Notes: generated from the letters alone by a model not told the origin. Shown: positions 10,250 to 22,490, counted from the first letter of the stretch. The stretch: DNA of 64,000 bases from Athripsodes cinereus (GCA_947579605.1 OX388305.1:38887542-38951541), one strand, 5' to 3'. A program made the numbers and translations.

Positions 10250-10380
10250 ATACCATTACGACATATCCCGCAAGTGGGGTAGCCAGCAGATCGGCTACAT
10301 GTAATAAACACGCAAGCCGTCTTCTCTATGCCAAAAAAATTAAGACATTCAGGATGGGTGGTAAACCTCATCGCAAAATA
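10250..10380 (-). repeat. family Z 3'-terminal repeat (copy 2)
   Basis: Plus-strand TACCATTACGACATATCCCG continues through AAGTGGGGTAGCCAGCAGAT and GACATTCAGGATGGGTGG, as in the copy at 3654. It is truncated at the A-rich stretch near 10380. Confidence 0.65.
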
Positions 10381-10471
10381 AAAAAAATAGATAATTAAAT
10401 AAAACTGTCAAATTTTTAAAAGTTTAATTTTTCGATCGACGCGACGGTTCTTGGTGGAAGTTCATATAAAT

Positions 10472-10515
10472 AATTTTTAAAATGAATCACGATATAGTGT
10501 TTCATTTTAAAAATT
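10472..10515. repeat. perfect hairpin, 15-bp arms
   Basis: AATTTTTAAAATGAA (10472-10486) pairs perfectly with TTCATTTTAAAAATT (10501-10515) around a 14-nt loop that contains a further CAC/GTG pairing. It adjoins the tail of the LINE fragment at 10512-10680. Confidence 0.8.
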
Positions 10516-10680
10516 AATTTTTATTTATTTATTTTATTCTTCTTGCACATCATCATTCATATAACAAATAAAACAAAGCAATATACACAAGAAAAAATGT
10601 GATGATGTGCGGTGGCGAGATTATCACTATATAGTGATTTCTTCCATCTAACCACGTGACAATGTAATGACAAATTTTTG
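10512..10680 (-). mobile_element. CR1-like LINE 3' end with terminal stem-loop
   Basis: On the minus strand GATGGAAGAAATC is followed by the palindrome ATCACTATATAGTGAT (10623-10638) and GATAATCTCGCC, ending in a TAAA-type repeat tail. A second copy lies at 36183-36330. The layout is the same as the 3' end of the CR1-like LINE at 51808-51960. Confidence 0.65.
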
Positions 10681-10903
10681 TCTCGCCTTACCTCAAAAAA
10701 AATAGATGATTAAAAACAGAATTAGGTGTTAGGTCATCATTGACATAACTGTTAATTTTACAAAATAATTTTAATAATTAATTTACTTTTAAAATCAATT
10801 TTTGTGTGGGAAAGCGAGACAAAATATGACAGTTGGAACGAAAAAAGAGTCAGATGACGTAACACTATAGAAACTTATAGATGATTAGTAGAGACATTAA
10901 TTA

Positions 10904-10984
10904 ATCTATGTTTGAATCAAACCATTAATTATTGATCTATGTTTGAATCAAACCATTAATTATTGATCTATGTTTGAATCAAGT
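10904..10984. repeat. 31-bp tandem repeat, about 2.6 copies
   Basis: The unit contains ATCTATGTTTGAATCAAACC followed by an ATTAATTATTG tail. Copies start at 10904, 10935 and 10966; the last is partial. Confidence 0.85.
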
Positions 10985-11439
10985 CGCAAGATGAAAGGGT
11001 TATAAAAATAATACTGTGCAATAATAACAGATAATTGTTCGAATCAGATGTGCATATATAATTAATAAAGTTTGTACAACATTACGTGTGCAGTTTTATT
11101 TAGAAATAGACACACAAATATAATTATTATGCTTTAAATCAGTGTTTCGCAACGTTTTCTCATCTACGGCACACCAAAATTCATCCTAAATTCAGCGGTA
11201 GGTACACCAAAAGCTAAAATATATAGGTATTAAATTGATACGCAAATTTTACAATGCATCTTTGTTTTTCATTTGAAAAGTAGGTATACATTATTATTAT
11301 TCTAAAAATATCACCCTGCACTGAGACCGTAACAGCTTTTGGCCAAGGCGGTCGCAGCAGGAAAAATGAAAAAACAAAGGAAAAAAACAAAGAAATGCCA
11401 AGTCACAAAAAAATCATCAAAAAGAAAGAGAATCAAAGG

Positions 11440-11690
11440 AGAATCCTGGCGATAAAGTCATTGTGCAACATGCACTGCCCATGAACACTTCAACCTTGCC
11501 ATTATTTCGACAACATCCGTAACTCCAGATCTTCTACGTATTTCCGTATTTCTAATGCGATCAGAGTTTTATTTGTAGCATCGCTCTTTCATACTTCCTT
11601 TGAGCTACACGGAGTTTCTTGATAGTCGACTTGGTTAGAGTCAAAGTTTCTGCCCCGTAGGTCAATACTGTGTAAAATGTATCATTGTAC
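11440..11690 (-). pseudogene. RTE-type LINE C-terminal fragment inside the hAT element
   Basis: The minus strand around 11560-11690 reads LTYGAETLTLTKSTIKKL and continues as a VAQRKYERAML-like block. This is the conserved region after the RT domain of RTE-type proteins. Stops and frame changes follow. Confidence 0.65.
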
Positions 11691-12036
11691 TGTATTAAAT
11701 ACATATTTTTTTGACAAGGCAAACGCTACTTTTGGGGGTTGGATTTGTGGACTTTTATTTTTATGTGTCTTTACATTTTATACTTTTTTAGATTTTTCTG
11801 AACATAATTTAGATTTTTATAAATGTTTTAGAATTTATAATTTCTCCTGAATTTCTATAAGTATCTAAAAAGATACAGTAAATAGAAATTTATTAAAGTA
11901 CCTCAATTTTATGCTTTTCAGTTGGTAAGAATGGACCTTAATTGGTTTGCTCATTGTTATAATTAATTGTTTTCATATATGTTTACAACTGCTTGATCCA
12001 TTTAAATAAATAAAATAATAATACATTCATCTTCTT

Positions 12037-12165
12037 CCCCTTGTCCTAGTTGGGTCGGGGGCCCATTGCGCCTAGGTACCTCCTCCAGAAATCCCTGTCC
12101 ACCGCTGCTTCCAGGACCTCTGTCCACTCCAAACCAAGCTTTTCAACACACTTGGAGTTGAAATT
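12037..12165 (-). pseudogene. RTE-type LINE extreme C-terminus
   Basis: The minus strand reads Leu-Glu-Trp-Thr-Glu-Val-Leu-Glu-Ala-Ala-x-Asp-Arg-Asp-Phe-Trp and a Gly-Pro-Arg-Pro-Asn end before the stop. This is a typical RTE 3' coding end, followed by an ATTATTATTTTATTTA-type tail toward 12010. Confidence 0.6.
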
Positions 12166-12718
12166 AAAAAATATTTATTTATTTATTTATTTAAAATCGC
12201 ATAGGTACGGCAACAATAAAAAAAAAGCAATCATACACAATCATACAGATACATTGCGAATTCATAAGTCGAGATCAAAATAAAAACAAATTAATAAAAA
12301 AAAACTATGTAATGAGTCAATTATGGTGTATCAAAATGAGCTAGTAATTATATAAAACATTGGTAAAAGCACGTCAAAGAAATAAAATTTAAATGGGGTA
12401 AGACACAATTCGAACAATGAGTTCATCTAATATATGATTTAAAAATATATTAATGATAATAAGGATATAAAATGCCATTTGATAGAAATAAATATATTGC
12501 AAGATACTACTACTACTACTGCATATTTTGAAAATAATAATTAAAAATTGTAATACGTATTAATCATGAAAAATTCTAAAACTTCAAGTGTGCCACGAGA
12601 CACCGGTTGAGGAGCACTGCTCTAAATAACCTTCGTTAGGTCACACCTGTATAAATAATATGAACAATGATCGCTTTTGCTTATTATCATGTAACTTTTA
12701 TGATACAAAATAATATAA

Positions 12719-12752
12719 TTTGGGTTAGTTGGAAGAGATCGCGCCATTGCAA
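12719..12752 (+). mobile_element. CR1-like LINE 3' end fragment
   Basis: TTGGGTTAGTTGGAAGAGAT and the following CGCGCC match the start of the 3' UTR at 29218 and 51808. The stem-loop that follows in those copies is broken here, where the SINE sequence begins. Confidence 0.6.
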
Positions 12753-12754
12753 CG

Positions 12755-12925
12755 GGTGACTAGACTCATTGCTGTGAAGCATTTCGTCCGACCAACCGTC
12801 ACTTTCAGTTATAATATGGTATGTGAGAGTAGAAAATTCCAGTCGTCACCAAGGTTTGAACCCAACATCTCTATGTTGATAGATCAACACCCTACCACTA
12901 AGCTATATAATAGAGATGTTACGTC
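12755..12925 (-). repeat. tRNA-derived SINE (family S3, copy 1)
   Basis: The minus strand has an A box TAGCTTAGTGG (12895-12905) and a B box GGTTCAAACC near 12852-12862. A body follows in which GGTTGGTCGGACGAAATGCT and an AGTCACCCGTT end are shared with the copy at 62020-62160. The two differ at many positions, so the family is old. Confidence 0.65.
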
Positions 12926-12959
12926 ACCTCAATATTTTTGATATTTTAAAGTATTTTTT

Positions 12960-13700
12960 TTATACTGCGATGCAGAGCTATCTATCGAAGTTTTAATGCA
13001 ACATTTTGTCACTGTGATTTACAATGTAATCAATGGATTCGATCTTTGCATTATATATAGAAATACAGCAAATGAGAGACAGATGTCTCTGTTGCATTTT
13101 TACCAGGAAATATTTTATAATTTATTGTATTATTTTCGCATTTACCTGGAATTTGGTACTTGCGTTTGTTGATAAATTTTATTTTTTTATATGTATACAT
13201 TTATATATACATATTTCAAACATCAACAGAAATTTTATCAAATAAAATATAAAAATATATCATTGAGCACTGTTTAATCTCCATTTAGTTAGAAAAAGTG
13301 CTCAATAATATATTTTTTGGCACGAACACTCCACCAAGGAGTGAGTTGCTACACAAAAAAGAAGAAAAATAATATATTTTTATATTTTATTTAATAAAAT
13401 GAAAAATGGATGTCCACAGTGTAAACACAAAAACTCTTGAATTATTTAACAGAAAATATATAACACATCTCAACAAATTATGGTAATTTGTGGACAATAA
13501 GAAAAAAGTTACCTTTGAAATTATTAATAATCAATTTATTGGTGTGAAAAATATTTCTTTAATCGAATAATAAAAAATATTTATAGATAGACAGATAAAA
13601 TAATAAACTAAATCCCCAAAAATGTACGAATAGCTATATACATAAATAATAAATACTTATATGAATGTAAAAACAAAAGCGCGTCAAGAAGTGTTATTTT
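12960..13700. other. AT-rich unassigned stretch
   Basis: Very AT-rich DNA. A short hairpin CACTCC..GGAGTG occurs at about 13326-13342. No convincing gene or repeat family is seen; short frames here lack codon structure. Confidence 0.45.
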
Positions 13701-13723
13701 TTTCACAATAGATTTCTTCTTCT

Positions 13724-14272
13724 TCAAGTGCTTTGTCGGGTCCCCCCAACGTTGGCGATCACCTCGGCGAACTTGTCCCTGTCCTGCGCTGCTCGGAACA
13801 GCTCTTCCACACTTCGGATGCTGGTCCACTCCCTTATGTTTCGCAGCCAGGACATCTGTCTCCTACCGGGACTTCGGCGTCCCTCAATTTTCCCCTTCAA
13901 TATCAGTTGGAGAAAGTGATATATTTCTCCATGCAGAACATGACCTAGATGTGAAACCTTCCGAACTTTGATGATTGACAACAGCTCCCTGTCAACTTAA
14001 GCTCGCCTCAGGACTTCGGCATTGGTAACCATGTCGGTCCAGGGAATTCTGAGCATACGGCGATAGAGCCACATTTCAAATTCTTCCAATCTGTTCATTG
14101 TATTGACTTTTAAGGTCCATGTTTCACATCCATACAATAAAACAGACCATACATAGCGTTTGATCATTCTCTGGCGGAGCTTCAAATATATGCTGTAATT
14201 GCAGAAGAGCGGTTTCATTTTGTTAAATAATAATATATACAATAGATTTAAGTACAAGCTATTGATGTTCAC
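13724..14272 (-). pseudogene. RTE-type LINE C-terminal region (second RTE family)
   Basis: Two minus-strand frames, 13997-14272 and 13724-13981, together give the post-RT region: WSVLLYGCETWTL, then FEMWLYRRMLRI, then LGHVLHGE, then KGKIEGRRSPGRR and SWLRNIREW. Loss of one frame at about 13985 separates them. This block is characteristic of insect RTE elements and is clearly different from the RTE family at 27 kb. The RT domain itself is absent. Confidence 0.8.
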
Positions 14273-14285
14273 TAATTTCCATTAA

Positions 14286-14756
14286 GCCGGATCATAGCAT
14301 CCTGGGATGTCCAATTAGGAACGCCATGGACATATATTTTAAATTCGTGAACGTTGAGTACCCCATTAATATTGTCTACCTTCTTGGACTGAACTCTCAA
14401 CAAGTTAATGAGCTTATTTTTTAATGTGTCCATAAAAGAATATGATCCTCATATTATGAATATTTTTCGTTTTTTCTTGTTTTATTTTCTCCCTTAAAAT
14501 ATATTATTATGATGATTTGTATGAAAGATGATACCATGGCCATAACATCCAACGGGATGAGCCGCCATAAAAAAAAACATTTTAGAGCTTATCTTGTTGC
14601 GTGGGGTCACTGCACAATGGAGCATTACGTTTATCAAATAAATTTATTTATGTCTTTCATTTTTCAAAACTTCACTTGTGGATACAAAGCAGGAAATAAA
14701 CTAACAAATCAAAACTGACTCGGATCTAATCTATATATGTACATAAATATATTATT
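14286..14756. other. unassigned stretch
   Basis: No gene or repeat is recognised. A short plus-strand frame (14509-14718) has no recognisable motif. At 14758-14790 a GCTGACCCAGCGAACTTCGT string resembles a widespread insect repeat end; I could not identify the family. Confidence 0.4.
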
Positions 14757-14835
14757 AGCTGACCCAGCGAACTTCGTACCGCCTAACAATCAATTAGTGA
14801 TTAATATTTTTAATCTCTTTACAAACTCCCGTAAT

Positions 14836-16994
14836 TCAAATTCAAATTCAAATATTTTTATTTAAATAAAATTTACAAATTAATAATATTACATACACAC
14901 CTTATTACTAAAAAAACACATTTATTACATATTTGACCCTCAAAATTGAGCAGGGCTCGCGCTTTGAGGGTTTAAACATATTTCATATAATTTACATAAA
15001 ACAATAGCACTTACCAAATAATAATAAAAACAAACATATTTACAATACAAATAGCAACCAAATACAATTTCTTAACAAAACTCAACAACAGAGCAGTTGA
15101 ACAGCTATTTAAAAATATCTTTCAGATTCAATTTAAAACTCTGATTTTTTTTGTAGAATCATACTTAGATTTTTTGTTCAGCTTATTGTACCACAAAACA
15201 CCCAAATGAGTATAGTGGTGTTGTCCAGCAGATGTTTTTCTGGGAGGTACCTTAATTAGGCCTCCCAGTCTTGGACACGCATTAATATCATCCGGCGAGT
15301 GGAGTTTTTGTACAAAATACTCTTTACAAACCTGAGACACTGCCTTTCTTTTATAAATATTATCCAATGTGGGCACCAGAAATTCTTTAAAAAGTTCTGA
15401 GGTTGGGTGGTCGACAAGAGAAAAATACACTTCTTTCATTTGCTTAACATTTAAAATATCCCTTAGTCTATAAAATATATAGAACATTTTTCTTATTCTC
15501 TTTACAGTGGTTTGCACATGGTCTTTCCATTTCATATTTGAGTCAATTTCAACTCCAAGGTACTTAACAGTATTTGATTCCTTCAAAATTTTCACAATTT
15601 GAACCACCACATGATTTTATCTTATTTGTGCAAAAGTTACTATGAATTTTAATATCAAGGGCGGTAGTAGGCTTACCTTTAATATTTATAGAGAAATTGA
15701 CATAATTCGTTTTCTCAGCATTCAGTCATAATAAACTCGCGTCAAACCAGCCCTTGAGAAAATTAATTTCTGTATTCACAATTGTTTCCACTTCTTCCCA
15801 TGTACTACCATGGGCAATCAACGCTGTATCATCGGCAAATGACAACACTGTCGACTTAAGGGAAAGGCTAAAAATTTGATTTACGTATAAAATAAATAAT
15901 ATTGGCCCAAGAACCGTACCCTACGGAATCCCAAACTCAGAAGTTAATGGCTCACTGAGAGAAGACCCAATTTTAACCCTTTGATCTCTATGATACAGAT
16001 AGCTCTCCAGCCATTTTCCAACTTTACCCGTGATCCCTATTTGATTCAATCTTTCCAATAATTTACAGTGGCTAACGCTGTCAAAAGCCTTTCTAAGGTC
16101 GATAAACACTCCCACACATCTCCTCTATCCAGACTTTGATTTACCAATGTTGTAAGTCTAGCCATCCCCTGCCTAAAACCAAACTGGTTTTTGTGTATGA
16201 TCTCATTTGAATCCAAAAAACCCAGAATCTGTCTCTTAACAATCTTTTCCAAAATTTTAGCCACATTTGAAATAACAGAAATGGGCCGATAATTATTGAT
16301 ATCCCTATGATCTCCTGATTTATATACGGGTGTCACTATGGAAATCTTACATATATTTGGAAATGTGCCACTGTTCAAACTAATTTTGAGGACAATTTTG
16401 GTTTGAATGTGCGGATAAGTAGGAGTTAAAGACTCCTGAGGTATCCGGGTGTGTGGTGGATCTTTCTTCAATGTTCAAACTAATGTTGATAATATGAGTA
16501 ATAGGGTGACACAAATATTGCGTATTTACTTTTAACAAATTTGCACCTATACCATCAAACCCTGAGGCACAACCATTTCTAAGACCTTGTATCTCTTTGA
16601 GCACTATATCTGAGTTAATCTGTTCAAATTTTCCGAGATTTTGGCGCAAATTCACATTTCGGATACAACTATCATCTGTGTCCCCAGGACCTATCTTACG
16701 AGAAAGATTTTTACCCACCTGCGTAAAAAAAGAGTTAAATGCATTCGCAACCAACACTGGCTGCTTATTGACATTAAAAACTTCATTCTTAAGTTTGATT
16801 TCTTTTATGTCTGAATTTCGACTCTTTTTATTTATAATCTCACCTATCCATCCCCATACTTTACGGTTACATGATCCAGCCCTAATTAATTTCTCAGAGT
16901 TAATTTTTTATTAATTAAGTTATTTTTTGACTTTAAGTGTGCTCAGCATATTTCTATAGTTTTTGTATGTATTTTTAGCTAATAAATCATTTGG
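14836..16994 (-). pseudogene. LINE family A reverse transcriptase, 3' part (interrupted by an LTR element)
   Basis: Reading on the minus strand from 16994 to 14836: an N-terminal RT part (16380-16757), fingers and palm (16046-16471 and 15921-16115, with an LRKAFDSV block), a PQG-type motif where Gln is now a stop, an FADD catalytic motif near 15835, then the C-terminal region (15128-15610) ending in a GQHHYTHLGVLWYNKL block. At least four frame breaks show it is inactive. The 3' UTR carries a 9-bp stem-loop (14936-14971) and the element ends in an (ATTTGAA)n-type repeat at 14836-14858. The 5' continuation is at 22104-22490. The family is Jockey/CR1-like without RNase H. Confidence 0.82.
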
Positions 16995-16998
16995 ATAT

Positions 16999-17461
16999 TG
17001 TCATGTGAGTATTGTAATTTTGGTGCTTGTGTCGCCATCTCTGGAAATCCTGTGGAAGCACTGGCCGCCCTATCCAGAGATAACGTAAATTCCTTTTGAT
17101 CTTAAGATAAAACAGATTCCTTCTTGACCCTCTTCCGTTCGAGTCAGCCATTTTTGCATCAGTCTCTCTCCGTTCGCCTTACAATAGGGAACGGAGGTAC
17201 TCACTCAAAAAAAATAATCAATCTTCCTTTTTCTTCTTTATTAAACTGTGAGTGTCGCATTGTGTATAATTCTGTATAAAAATGTGCATTGTTTGGTGTA
17301 TTCATAAAAAAGTTAACTTGTGTTCTTCAATAAACTAATCGTTCTGTACCATCCTTGTGTTTTTCACTTACAAACAGCCACATACATTTACCCAACGACA
17401 CACCCTGAGAAAGTTTCTGTAATCTGCCGATTATGAGCAAGCTGGTGGAAATCTGGTTACA
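16999..17461 (+). repeat. 5' LTR of the LARD-like element
   Basis: 463 bp, TG...CA termini, identical in length to the 3' LTR. It contains a polyadenylation-like AATAAA near 17330 and GC-richer U3 sequence at 17030-17180. Confidence 0.9.
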
Positions 17462-20400
17462 GAATGGCGTCTCCAACGTGGTGGCCTAATTAATGTGGTG
17501 TTTGATGTGTTTTAAGTGAATTTTACAGTGCGTAAATAATAACATTAAACAGTGCGTAGTTATAAGTCCATTACGTATCACGTGACCCAGCCATGTTTCC
17601 ATGTATCACCAACACACACATATAGACTTGCCTAGAACCTTCGATCAAAAAAACAGTTGAAATTCTCCTATCATCGCAACAAGACTGTGCAACTGTCTTC
17701 TTTGCTCTTCGTAAATTTCACCACATGACCAATAAGGATCATAATGGTGCTTCAGTGAATATTTGAATTAATAATCAGTGCTATAATAAAAACATTTTAA
17801 TAATTAAATAAGTGAGTTTTGAATTTTCGCCTCATCACAATAGGTGTCTACAACTGTGCTCTTCGTAATTTCCATCACATGACCAAAAAGGTTATGTTAG
17901 TGCTTCAATGAACAATTGAATTGATAAACAGTGTAATAATAAAAACATTTTAATAAATAAATAAGTGCGTAATATATTTGCGCGTCCTGCAAAACGTATA
18001 AAATAAAAATAAAAAAACCGTTACATCACAAAAAAATGAACGAGTCCATTTATTTGAATTATAAACAGTGTTATAATAAAAACATTTTAAGAATATAAGT
18101 GCGTAATACATTTGTGGTCTTGTAAAACTCAAAAAAAAAAGAAGAGAAAAACCGTTATATTGCAAGTACGATCAGATACTGATATTGAATAGAGAATTTA
18201 AAGAATAAATACAACAAGGAATTCACAGGATTGTGAGCAGATACTCCAAACTTTTCTAAAGACGTCCAGATAATTTCCCTCTGAGAAGATAAAAATCTCC
18301 AACGATACAATTTCTTGAGAAACCTGATGCTACCACCACTTCAAAGGATGTCCAGAGCAGATTTTTCTTCCTTGACGGTTCCTGACCTCCTATAGAAGGA
18401 AGGATGTTTCCATGTTTTGTCATCCAGATCTGACGTTTCTTCGAGGCCTTCTTTATCTACACAGAGAACCCTTGATGCTTTGATGGTTTTGATGACGATG
18501 AAATAAATGCCTCCTTCATTTGTAACAGACACCCTCGATCATCTAAGTGTTTCGCAGGTTTTTATACCCTTAAATGGAAGAATTTGGTGTTGTTTTGTTC
18601 CTTTTGTGCTGAAATGTTTTATATACTATAGGTACAAATTTTTTTTTTGTATTATTCCATACACTGCCTTTTGTGGTGATGATATTGTAAAAATTCCAGT
18701 TTCAATTTTGCATAAATTCAAGTGATACTAGCCAATTTCAATTTACAATTATTAACGGAATTTTTTGTTTGTTCATGTAAAATTCTACACTGAACGATCT
18801 ACTAAATAAGAGTTTTAAATTTATATATGCCTAGTTTGTGAAATAGTCCAAGTAAAGTTTTTCTATATCTGGTTAAATACACTCAAAAATAAAGGAATCA
18901 TATTTAAATTCATTGTACATGTACCTACCTAGCGTGCATATCACGCGGGCTGTGTGATACATTTATGTATAGTTTGAAATGAGATGACCATAAACCCTAA
19001 TGTTGCTAGAAAAGGCTTACAAATCAAATTAAAATAATTATTAATAATTCTTTTACTCATATGCTGGAATTGTTAATTTTATGATATGTAATGTATGTAA
19101 TGTTATGTCTACGATATTTCCTGGGAATGTCAAACTTTCCAGCGGTTTCCAAACTTTAACAATTTAAAAAAATATTTTTTATTAATTTTTTATCGAGTCT
19201 TTCAAAGGACAAGACTTCCAAACATTTTTTTTTAATATCCAATGGTTTCCAACTGTTGAGATTTGATGTTACAAAGGTTGCCAAACTTTTTTTTGAACAT
19301 TTTTTTTTTGCTTTGAGGAATTTTTTTTTGGATTCTTATTAGGAGCCCATATTTCCTAGAGCAATTTTCAAACCAAGGTGTCCACTGTTTCTCAACTTTT
19401 TTTTTTTTTTTTTGGAAAAAATTTTTTTTTCCTCTTTCAAAGAATTTTTTTTTTTTTTGAATTCCTACGAGGCCATCGCAATCTATCCAGCGCTGAATAT
19501 TGGTACGTATAATCTTTTGACTTGTTGATTATTGTTTGCCAATTTTCTTTCAGATCGTCAATTCAAAACGTCTTGCATGTGCAATTTTTCTATTTCTCCT
19601 GTATAAGGATCAACTTATAAAGGAAAACCGTTTATTATTCTATTATCATTCCACGTTAGAATCTCAAAATGTCTGAATCATCTGTAATTTTTCAAAAAAA
19701 TTGGCACCTCGTTTCATCAAGTCTCTGTTTCTCCAAATTTTGTAACAACTTTGGTTGTATTTCATTCTGAATGTATATCCGTCAATGTAAGCTTGTAATT
19801 TTGATAAATGTGAAGAATTTATGTAAAAATGTAATGTTTTCTTGGGCTGCAATTTTCATGAAAAAAAAAAAGAATTAGGTCTATACATCACAGGTCAATG
19901 TTAATAGTGAATTTTGTATGTAATAAAAAAATGTAAGACCCTCATAAGAAATTATATTTACAGTCATAGTAATGTCAAAGGAATTATCTTTTCTTCCTTC
20001 TTCAAATCAAAATAAATTAAAATACTGTTAATAGTCAAAAATTTGGTATTTCTACTCTTCAAGTACTTGTAACTTTTGCAGCCCATATTATTGTAAACTT
20101 TTAGTTAAGAAAACTCATAGAGGCTCTTCAAGGTTCCGCTTCTGTGAGAATTTTGAATTGTTCGAATCTTGTGGCGCCCTTAAATAATTTTTTTTTGTAT
20201 GTTTTGATCACCTTTTGTTTGCACCCGTGGATGCATGAAGTTGCCTTTATCATCTCATATGCTAGCCGCTTTCAGTAGCAACGTGTTAACAATAATCTGA
20301 ACCCATCCACTGTCGCAGACAAAGGAAATACAACATGCTAGTTTTAAAGAATTTTGTACTGTATAACTGATGTAATTTTGACCCTCCAGTATACGAAAGT

Positions 20401-21636
20401 ATACGAATTCTTTTGTTATTTTCCTTAAATTTTTGTGTGAACTCATGAATCACTGAGTTATGTGGTAACTGATTTATTTATTTATTTATTTATTCCTTTA
20501 TTTCTAGGTGCATTACTGATGAATGACCTATGACAGATGATGAATGCAAGGTACGAAAGAATGAAGTATACATGAAAAAACGGCCGATAAAAGATGAAGT
20601 ATGAAAGTGCGTGAAAAGTTACCACTAATTCTCTTAGTTTATCAAATCATTAATGTAAAATCTTAAATTGAGGATCAAGGTCGCATCAGTCAAATTGAAA
20701 TAAGTTAATTGTTTTCAATCTTTTGTGTGCATGGTTTTGTAAATTATATGGCAAGGTTTCTCACATGGTGTGAACCTGCTGGCCATTTTGCGGCAATTTT
20801 ACTGTACGGAATGCGTACCCTTGCAGTAATTTCTATTTGCCTAGTATGAATGTTAAGGAGTCACTGGATGATTCGCCATCTTCCATGTCCATCTCCTGAG
20901 TTAGACTGATATAGAGGTATGACTAATCGTCCTACCCTAATACAATCAGGTCTCACTCAAATTTATCTTAGTAAATTTCAATTTTTCAATGCCCCACAAG
21001 CTTATTGTCCAAGTGAGGTTTGAGGACGCTCAAACAAAAATTCATACAGGTCGCTTAGAGAAGCTCTGCGCGATAGGTTTGGTACCTGATATTAACCATT
21101 TGCCTGTATGAAATTGGTGGAAGTTTCCACAAGAGAAAAATGCTATAGGGTAAAGGATTACCGCCCTTAGAATAGAGGTAGATCAGATGTAATTGTAATA
21201 TGGATACCTCCTCTTGGAGTAAAGAAAAGTGTTTGTAAATTGTTGAAGGTTTTTATTGTATTATGTAAAAGAAATTAATAATTTTGTTTGTCTTAAGCAT
21301 GTAAAGGTTTACCTAGAAGTATGGCGAGAACATTGTCTACGATTCCGTATCCGCGACCTGTTCTGTCGGCGCATCTTCCTGGTCCCTTGCTTGCTTGGGA
21401 CATGCCTAGTTGTGGATGAATAGCAAAAATTGTTTCTTATGTCTGTTTTGATAAATTGTATCTTTGTTTTGACACTCACAGTATTGTAAAATCTTTCTTA
21501 TCTCTGACACTCACAGTATTTTAAAATCTTTCTTATCTCTGACACTCACAGTTTTGTAGAATCCTTCTTATTACTGACTTTGAGACTTTTCTTTTTTTTA
21601 TTCATTTTTTTTTCTTTTAAAGACAACTTGAGATGG
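17462..21636 (+). other. non-coding interior of the LARD-like element
   Basis: 4.2 kb without a convincing ORF. At 17740-18125 a motif of about 50 bp (GTTATAATAAAAACATTTTA plus AAGTGCGTAATA) recurs three times with variation. At 21471-21580 a unit of 35-36 bp (GACACTCACAGTATT...CTTTCTTATCTCT) is repeated three times. T-rich tracts fill 19150-19460. Nothing resembles gag, protease, RT or integrase. Confidence 0.75.
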
Positions 21637-22099
21637 TGTCATGTGAGTATTGTAATTTTGGTGCTTGTGTCGCCATCTCTGGAAATCCTGTGGAAGCACT
21701 GGCCGCCCTATCCAGAGATAACGTAAATTCCTTTTGATCTTAAGATAAAACAGATTCCTTCTTGACCCTCTTCCGTTCGAGTCAGCCATTTTTGCATCAG
21801 TCTCTCTCCGTTCGCCTTACAATAGGGAACGGAGGTACTCACTCAAAAAAAATAATCAATCTTCCTTTTTCTTCTTTATTAAACTGTGAGTGTCGCATTG
21901 TGTATAATTCTGTATAAAAATGTGCATTGTTTGGTGTATTCATAAAAAAGTTAACTTGTGTTCTTCAATAAACTAATCGTTCTGTACCATCCTTGTGTTT
22001 TTCACTTACAAACAGCCACATACATTTACCCAACGACACACCCTGAGAAAGTTTCTGTAATCTGCCGATTATGAGCAAGCTGGTGGAAATCTGGTTACA
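21637..22099 (+). repeat. 3' LTR of the LARD-like element
   Basis: 463 bp, same sequence as the 5' LTR by eye. It is preceded by AAAGACAACTTGAGATGG, where the polypurine tract would be; the tract is weak. Confidence 0.9.
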
Positions 22100-22103
22100 A
22101 TAT

Positions 22104-22490
22104 CTTTTAGTTAATCTAAACAATCTCTCTTTTTGTCTAATAGAACTCACTAAACCTATAGTAATCCATGGGGCAATGTTTTTAAATTTAGAATTTATTT
22201 TTCTATCTGCACTCACAGCATATGAAGCCTCAGATATATGTGATGAGAGTGTACTGTGAAATTCGGCAGCACAGATCTCAGCATCCAATGAGTCAAGAGT
22301 CGAATCCCAAGCCTCCATTTCAAGTGATTCTCTTAATTTCTGCATATCTATCTTAGTCACACTATAAGTATCGACTCTCTCATTCACACATTCACTTCTA
22401 ATTTTCTGTACAAAAATACAGGTGTGGTGATCTGTTACATCATTCGCCCATACTATGCATTGCACATCTACTAGTTTACCCAGAATTGTC
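22104..22490 (-). pseudogene. LINE family A, 5' continuation
   Basis: The minus-strand frame covers the region between endonuclease and reverse transcriptase (APWITIGLVSSIRQKERLF block), the linker found upstream of RT in Jockey/CR1 proteins. It joins the segment ending at 16994 once the LTR element is removed. The endonuclease is absent, so the copy is 5'-truncated near 22490. Confidence 0.75.

Larger units (their letters stand above)
11140..12619. mobile_element. non-autonomous hAT-like element with 8-bp target duplication
   Basis: The ends CAGTGTTTCGCAACGTTTTC (11140) and, reverse complemented, CAGTGCTCCTCAACCGGTGT (ending 12619) are imperfect TIRs of the common hAT CAGTG..CTCAAC type and extend to a GGCACAC motif on both sides. 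The flanks CTTTAAAT (11132-11139) and CTCTAAAT (12620-12627) are an 8-bp duplication with one change, as expected for hAT. No hAT transposase is present. The interior holds other LINE fragments (11440-11690 and 12037-12165). Confidence 0.8.
16995..22103 (+). mobile_element. LARD-like LTR retroelement with indistinguishable LTRs
   Basis: Two direct LTRs of 463 bp at 16999-17461 and 21637-22099 show no difference by eye. They start TGTCATG and end GGTTACA, and are flanked by a 4-bp duplication ATAT (16995-16998, 22100-22103). Three bases after the first LTR comes TGGCGTCTCCAACG, a possible tRNA primer-binding site starting with TGG. The 4.2-kb interior contains no gag or pol frame of any length, so this is a large non-coding retroelement (LARD class). 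It lies inside LINE family A, whose sequence resumes at 22104. Indistinguishable LTRs imply very recent transposition, necessarily using proteins supplied by another element. Confidence 0.9.
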
